From: Glandiceps talaboti
Lineage: Eukaryota; Hemichordata; Enteropneusta; Spengelidae
Length of the DNA stretch: 64,000 nt
Assembly: GCF_964340395.1 (NCBI RefSeq)
Contig: NC_135554.1
Coordinates: 23,136,592-23,200,591, forward strand
Direction: 5' to 3'
A model generated the notes under the pieces. The model ran no database searches. It was not told the DNA's origin and worked only from the letters and a program-made list of their open reading frames with translations. The translations under genes were made by a program, and so were the position numbers. Below, one piece after another: positions 53,301 through 62,135 of the stretch; positions within the stretch are counted from its first letter, which is position 1, and the number at the start of each line of letters is the position of its first letter.

Positions 53301-54768
53301 CCACACTCAACTGGATCACAGCTTGGAATTTCACTCCATGAACCATCTGACTGACAGCGGACATTTTCAATGCCTTTCATTTCATATCCAGTGTTACAAG
53401 TGAATGTTACCTGAGCCCCAAATCGTCTTATTGCCCTGCCCACACTAGTCACTGTACCATATCTTACTTGAGGAAGATCACTGCATTCAATTTCTGCAAA
53501 AGATAGCGGGAAACAACAATTTTTAAAACATTTACCATTTCACTGTAACAACGAAAATGTTTAAAAGGTGTTAAAATTTTACTCTTGTACCATAGTGATT
53601 TAGATTGCAATAAGGGTGTCTATTAACATACCTTTACACACTGGTTTGGCCCCACTCCATGTTCCATCCAATGTGCATGTGATGGCAGCATTGCCAACCA
53701 AAGTATATCCGAAATCACACTGCCACCTGACTGTATCACCAACATAATAACTAACTCCAAGCTTTTGACCATCAGACAGGGTTCCTGGATAACCACAACT
53801 CTTTACTTAAAGGAATGAGAGAGACAATAGAATTTTCTAAAACACACAATCAACTCTAGTAATAGGTGTAAATAGTGGGGTCATTAACACTAAAGTATGC
53901 ACTGACATGATATCTGCTAAGCAATTGTTAGATGTTTCTTTGGCTTCATTGTATATTGTTTAATTAAATGACTTGATGCTAATAGATTCAGAGAGCCAAA
54001 CCCACTGCCTTTAGTTTCAATTTAACCAGTTTGAAGCTGAGTGTAAGATCTTTCTTAAGGTCTTTTCAGCAAGGTATGTTTTCACAATTCGAAGGTTTTC
54101 TATGAAATGAGAATAGCTTACATCTACAGAAGGGTAAATCTGGCAACCATCCACCATGAATTTGGCATTTACTCCACAATGCACCAACCAGGTCAAATGC
54201 TGGGTCACAGCTCATTTGTATCTCTTTGTCAGGCTCAGCCCAAGAACCCGGAGATCCCCCGATGTAACTTCCATTTAGAGGAGTTTGAGGGAATTGACAA
54301 CCTGTAGAATGCAACAATCGTGTAATCATAGATTCATATCAAATTCTGCAAACATTGTTATTCTATTTGGAGTGCAAAAGTAATGAGGAGACCGTCCTGA
54401 TAAATAAATTCAATCCTGATGTTTCAAATCATATATTCTTTCTCATAGGATGTCAATGCCAGATAATAGTCAGTCATCACCTGACTATATATCTAAATGT
54501 TATGGAATGGAACGACACACCGCAAGTTCTTATAAACGGTAAAATATGTGAGGAAAGATCTAAAAGTCGCATGCACCAAAAAGAACCCTATGATAGAACA
54601 CGTCTGAAAGATAGAATATACGTAGTTAGCTATTAGGGAGTGATATAAATAATCTATTGATTCCATGGGGTTCCATCATTCTGAGATGGATCGGATAATC
54701 ATTTCCTCCTCCTTCAACCGACTCTTGTACTCATTACCTCTGTACTCGTACATACATACATACATACA

Positions 54769-54800
<32 letters not shown>

Positions 54801-57800
54801 CATACATACATACATACATACATACATACATACACACACACATACATACATACATACATACATACATACATACATACATACATACACACACAGACACACA
54901 CACAGACATACACACACATACATACATACATACATACATACATACATACATACATACATACATACATACATACATACATACATACATACTCTACCTTGAC
55001 AGAAGTCATTTGACTTGGTGTGAATTCTTCCTTGTATCCCATCAATGAAATCTGGCCAAGATTTCACATTTCCAAAGTATTTTTCACAATTGTACAATAT
55101 ATCACCAACTTCTCTCTGGCTGAATACCTGATTCCAGATATTAAGAAGTGATAGTTCACCAAGGAAAGATTCTGGAGCACTGAATCCTCCACCGTAGGCA
55201 TCCTGCTCCTGGCCAATGATTAATATACCACCTCCTAAAAACGATAATTTATTGGACATGTCAGAAAATACATATAGGATAGTGCTTAAAATTGAAAAAT
55301 GAACAAACACAATGCACGCTGCTCTTCCTTGGGAAGATGATTAAATGGTCATACCGGCTAGGACGATATCACGATCTTGCATTCTGATTCTGATACTTGA
55401 GCAACAGGAGGGTGCATATGACTATTTAATGTCAAGGGAGATTTAACAGATATTAATTAATTTAACAGATATTAATTGACAACAAAAGACAAATCACTGG
55501 TCTAGTATTGTCCCGGGAAGCATTGCTGGGATCTATTTTATGTAATCCTGAAAGATATTAAAAGTAACTGAATCGTATATGTTACAGGAAGACTTGGTGT
55601 CGTCTTTGATTATCATTTACAGTAATGTAGTTAACATCCCAGATAATCAAAGGAAATATTATTTGATTGTGATGTCCTCCAGGACCCGGCTTTATCGAAG
55701 ACTTTACCTGGTATAGTTGTATCAGCTGCTAATCCATTACCACTTTGCACCATAGATCCATCTTTATAGATGTACCATTGTCCCAATTCTGATGTCCAGG
55801 TGACTGCGATATGATGCCACCTATCATCATTGGCTGTTACATCCGTTACTGTCCTCTCATTATTTACATACAGGACAAAACTACAAAGCAAATATGATAA
55901 ATCGTTTTTTGAAGATCATAAATTTAAAATTGTCTTATTAAAAGGGTTTTATCATGTATGTAGCTTATTACTAGTCTGGAACCATCTATCAATCAGCAAA
56001 ACAAAGTGAAGTTTTACTTTACGCAAGAGTGTATTTTTCATTAATACAAATGTACAGCAGGGAAGTCCATACAAATACGTAAAACTACTATGAATATAGC
56101 CGAGGGAAGGGTTTCAAATCAGTCTGTTTGTAGCTATCCAATAACTTAAATTTTTTTTTTAAAGATTAGCTAAATGAATGCTTTAGGTAACGCAAGTATC
56201 GGTGACAACGTTTAATTTTGTTAAGAAAGGCGAGTCTTCACTTAGCCATTTTGAATTGGAGAAGCTGATATCAAGCCGCTTAAACCTTCTTTCTTACCCA
56301 TTGTAGTCTGTAACAACCAGTGTGTTTTCACTATGGTCACGTACAGCATAGGACACGACAGTACCATAGTTTTCTATATCAGATGTTTTCATCCAGAACG
56401 CAAGAGTAAATTCCTGTATTACTGGCATATCTGTGACTTCAACAAAATCTACAGTGCCAGAAAACTCAAATACCATACTGAAGTTGAGTTGAAGTTCTAG
56501 AAGAAGGAAAAATATATGTAACTATACAAGCTACAAAACGCCATATTCATGTTATTTTGATATTTTATAAGCATTTAATAGATTAGGGTTTATCCCAAAA
56601 AGTATTTCATCAGGTTAGATATTATTCCAAAGGACCTAGAGGGTCTTGTCACTACGCGCTAAGACAAGTGGCAAAACATTTCAGTCACAAGTATTTTCAG
56701 ACTGAACGAAAGAAACAATTGTGGATAGTAACATAAATACACCTGCGAAAGTGTTATCAATGATAAATAGTGAAAAATAATGACGTTTTATAAACGTTTT
56801 GACTCGTGCCATAAACATCACATGCACAGAACAATGCTATACATGTATGTTGTGATTTAGAACGGCTTCTGTATAACTTCCACGTTTTCTATTCTAATGT
56901 ATACAACTTGGTAGGTACCCTGTAGACCTTAATGACGAGTTAACCACCGCATATCATGCGTTGTATTGATTATATACTTGATAAATATAAGACTGCTTGT
57001 ACGAGTGGGTTTGCACATTTCAATCAGTAGTAACAGTACATAGTGGCATGCATGCATGAATCAGTCAGTGTAACTTAAAATTAATTGTTCGTCGCATATT
57101 TCGTACGTGTAAATGAGATAACGATACTTACCGATGTCACAGTGGTGTCCTGAATAACCTGGTGGACAAACACACTGGTAGGTACCAATTAAATCCAGAC
57201 AAGGTGCCATGTTTTGACATGGTGAAGATGAACACTCGTCTAGTTCGATCTCACAATAATCTCCAACAAAACCAGTTGCACAGTCACACCTTCAACGAAA
57301 ACAAGTTGCGTTTGGATGGGAAGTGACTATACGCATGGTATACCTTGACAGGTGCTGTACGTATGTAGTTCTATCACTTAGCTACACTTGTATACCGAGA
57401 TGCTTTGGTCACATAATTTCATGGATAAGTCTCAACAACGAAAAATACTATGCCTACTATAAAAGAAGTGTACGTCGAAAACATTTTTCCTTCTTTCTTC
57501 ATTCGTTGGTGCAGCAGCTTATTAAAGAGGAAAACCAAAGAAGGTAATATTTCAAATGAACAAAACACAACCCATCTGAAGAGTAATCTCTAAAACAAGG
57601 TCGGTTTAAAACAACGATAATGATCACATACGTACTATGAATAACCTTGGGAAACAACTATCAAATGAACTTTGAATTACCTGAATCCATTTACAAGATC
57701 TTGACATGTTGCGTTGTTTAGACATGGATGACTAGAACATTCGTTAATGTCTATATTGCACTTTTTTCCGAAGTATCCAGGGAAACAGTCACACTCATAT

Positions 57801-60800
57801 CGTCCAACTAGATCTTTACATACTCCATTCTCGCACGGATTAGATTCACATTCGTCTGTCTCAAACTCACAACTTGAACCTTACGTGAAAAGGTAGAGTT
57901 TGATTATGAAAAGTAGACTTGTAGCTTACGTAGCTCTGATATCACTGAACAAGCCCAAGAATATCACTTGTGAACTCGCTTTAAAAAGTCTTAACATCAT
58001 TATGATTACCAAACTTGAAAAGATATTGAAATCCCTTTGAATAAATAATACATGTTTTCTTACTAAATATGGAAAGCTATGCTGATATATTAATGAGCTC
58101 TATGCGGCATAATTATGAACATAGCAATACGTCATCCTGTTCATTTACATATGGTTCATTAATATGCAAAACCTGAAATATCATGAATGTGTTGCACAGT
58201 TTTCTTGTAATTCCAACTGCGTTCTGTATATGATTTATGTATACAAGTCTTATTGGCCATTCAATTCATAAACAGTAAGTGTTTCAAAAGAAACAAATAA
58301 ATTAAGACTGTGGGTCATAGTGAATTCTATGTTGTATTGGTTGTGTAAGGTAATGGATGGACGACTAGATAATGTAAGGAATAATTGAGCTTTATACTCA
58401 TTCACTCCAACTTACCTCTAAATCCCATTCTACAAATACACTGATAGGCATTAACATGATCAAGACAACTGCCAGCATTGTGGCAAGGCAATGATGCACA
58501 TTCATCGATATCACCCTCACAATTCTCACCTGTAAAAATAAGAATACACATTTCAGAATACAAAGGTTTGTAGAATTAGTACTTTAGAACTTGTAGTTCC
58601 TAGAACATAATGTTCCACATAGTGGGTAAGTTTTCATGCTTTCTTACCGGTATATCCTTCAACACAGCTGCAGTGGAAACTGTTGACGTCATCTAGACAG
58701 GTGGCGTTGTTAAGACACGGACTACTTTCGCATTCATCTATGTCGTTCTCACAATGTAAACCTGGAAAATGACGTACGAATGACAACCATCAGTACAACA
58801 TACCTACCACCACATTATTCCATCCTCAATAAAGGTGAATATTTCTTAATTAATTCTCCTAGATATTAAATAACCATTACCATTTCACGATAAATGATCG
58901 CACAACTAAACCTAGCTGGTAGAACAGAAAGGATGCCTCTTTAGTACATCCAAAATCGTTACATATATAGAACAGCTATCATTAATCTATTGTATCGGTA
59001 TCAGTTGTTACGATATACACGTTTGACAGTCCATTCCTATGACTTATAAAAGTAATTATCGTTTTTTACCATATGCTATACGTAACACAACTCAAAGGTT
59101 CGGGCCAAGTTTAAACAGTTTGCGTATGGCTCGGAGCTGTTGTCATTATTTAATAATCCGAGTTTGACCATTCAATTGATGAATTTCCTGTTTATTTATT
59201 ATCCATATCCATGATGTCAATTCATTTGTTTTTTCTTAGTATAGAAATTATAATGAACAATTTTATGGGTCTTTATGTTTTTTAGAGGCGAATTATTAAA
59301 AACTAACCTGTATAGCCTGGTACACATTGACACTGAAATCCAGCTGGTAAAGGTGTACAGATTCCGTCATTTTGGCATGGCATAGTGAAACAATCATTGT
59401 ATTCCAGCAAACCATGGACTTTATCATCTCCTGTATCCACACCTAGGGGATAACAAATGTGTACAAATCAGTAAGAACAGCTAAAAATTAGTTTTCATGT
59501 CATTGAAGGAATCCGTACCAATAATTTGATTCACCCAGTATCCAAGAGTCTTTTTATTAAATTTTAATGTCCGAGGTTTCAAAAATAGAAGCTTGGCTGA
59601 TCCGAATGTACACAGTTCTAGTAATTTTGGGTTGGTCTTGTTGTTGAGGACTAACTGACTTTTGCTAGCAGCAGCGTACAATGAAAAAGGTTTAATACGG
59701 ATTTCATTTTTCCCCGAATTACTCTTCCAATGCTACAAATTGTTTCATCGTTGCGACATGCATTGGTAACCTACGTATTGTGAAAAGGTATACATCTTAT
59801 ACCGGCATATACGTTAAAAACGTCAAGAAACCTAAACGTTGGGATTTGTAAGACCACTCTACAAACATAAACATACCACTTGAGTTGTTATCTTAGATCA
59901 TCTTATGATCAGTGTAAATCTTACTAGAGCTTGCTGAGACCAACGAGATACTTGAGTATGGAACGGATTACTCTGTGTCCACCGAGAACAACTAAGGCCA
60001 CTTAGTGTGTCTGTAAAGTTGATACAATCCCAAAACAAATGTCCATTAAAAAGGTGAGTAAACACTTTGATACGAATCTTTTAAGTAATCTAAGTACTTG
60101 AAAATAACATTTGAAACATGTCTACTTTAAAACATCAAGAGTCTTAAGTTTTCACTCCAATTCTGACAAAGGTCTTAGTTTCAGTCTTGACGCCAGCTTC
60201 GGCGACGTGCTTTAAAAAACAAACATTTGTGTACGGTTGTATGTTATTTGTTCTAGATGCTTGCCCTGTGGTAAACCTTGTTTGTGATTTCGCCAGGATG
60301 ACCACGCTGCAATGGAGTACTTTTCCCACGTATAATGTGTTCAGTTATTCTACCGTTGTTAGATTATGCTAATAAGAATTAGTTGGTGTCGACTTTGCAA
60401 AGACCAAAACATGGTAATTGATTTCAGTAAACACTTGAGAAATCCAGATATGGATGAAACACAGAATGTTGAAGTAGCCGGAGTATAAGACATTCTGACG
60501 CGTATTCCCAACCGACGTGACATATCCACTCGGGTGACAAGCCAACATACCTTTATATGCCGTCAGTCGGAGAGGTTGGTCTAAAACGATGTCCAAGACC
60601 TGTATATTGTTTGTACATATCGAGATCTTCGGAAAGTTGTGACTTCTACCACAGACATGATTTGTTTGTTTAGTTTTGTTTTTGTTTACGGTAAAACTAG
60701 AAATATTCGTTAAAGACAATTTTTTTAAAATATTTTTTTTCCGAAGAATGATAAAATATGAGATGACTGAATTTAACACAGTTAAACACTTTATACAAAA

Positions 60801-62051
60801 TAAGTCTTTTAGAACCAGTTGAACACCTTAAAATAACTAAATATTGCCATTATGTAAAAAATATGTAGTCTTGGTGTTACGTCATCAATATATGATAGAA
60901 AGGCGAAATATTAAGACCTTATGCAGGTTATTTTATCAATTGTGAACCTTTTATATTTCATTTTGTTTTTTTCAAAACGTGTACCATGCCACACTCTCTG
61001 GTAGTGTGTGTACTGTAATAAAGATTGAATTCACTTGAATTGAATATTCCGGCTCATAGAATATTGTATCTTTGCAATTCGTCTAAATGTCACTTTTAAA
61101 CCTTTCTGTAACTAAAACCACAAATAGCAGTAAATACTAACCTTCACATTGAGTCTGTAAACTAGCACCTATAGTGTCTGTATCCACCGAACCAGGGCAC
61201 TCATAACACACCATCTGTCCGATGCTGGGTTGGTAGTATCCATTTGGACACTGATAACATGGAGCTACACCTGATTTCGACACATGACCGACACCACATG
61301 GTTCTGAAAATAAATAAACACACTGTGATGACATATGTAGTTGCATGGGAGTAAAAGATGTAGACATGTATCTGGTTAAATGTTACACAGCAAAGGTAAT
61401 TGAAGGGATCCTTCCTATTTTACTCGTCTACGTGCCAAATAGTTTAGTAAAATATTACCATTCAGAGATATTAAAATCATTAGTGGAGAGACACATTTCT
61501 ACAGAAAAACCGTAAGACATACAGTGCGATATAAAAAAGAAAATTAAGTGTTATTACATAAGTCGTCCCTCGTTGCCAACATGTTTTCAGTGTGACAGGG
61601 TTTCATTAATTACTAGCTAGCTAGACACAACCGTTCTGATGAGATAGAGTAAGCATTTAATTTTAGTATTTTAAGATAGATATCTCACCTTTACATTCCT
61701 CCAGGCTAGTAGTTCCTATCTTTGCTGTTGTTGTACCATGTGGACAGGCTATACAATCCTTACCACCTTGATCTGGTTGATATTCACCAACTGAACAACC
61801 TTCACATTGTTCTAAACCAGTTGATGAAAATGTTCCCGGTTTACAAAGAGCTGGTGGATGAAATATGTAATAGGAAGATAATATATTATGTAAAGTGACA
61901 AAGACTCCCTGCTCACTGAGTAAATGTCATATATGGTTGTTTGCCACGTCATGACAACTAACTTCTGTCTAGATACAATGTGTATGTATGTGTGTATGTA
62001 TGTATGTATGTATGTATGTATGTATGTATGCATGCATGTAAGTGTGTGTGT

Positions 62052-62135
<84 letters not shown>

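Noticed and set aside
47123-53403. Numerous plus-strand and other-frame open frames inside the giant exon
   Set aside because: They are shadows of the long, stop-poor coding strand and show no domain signatures or splice support.
54676-55310. Long minus- and plus-strand open frames with Met-Tyr-Val-Cys or Ile-His-Thr repeats
   Set aside because: These are translations of the (CATA)n microsatellite. Only the portion 54,995-55,234 is a real exon.
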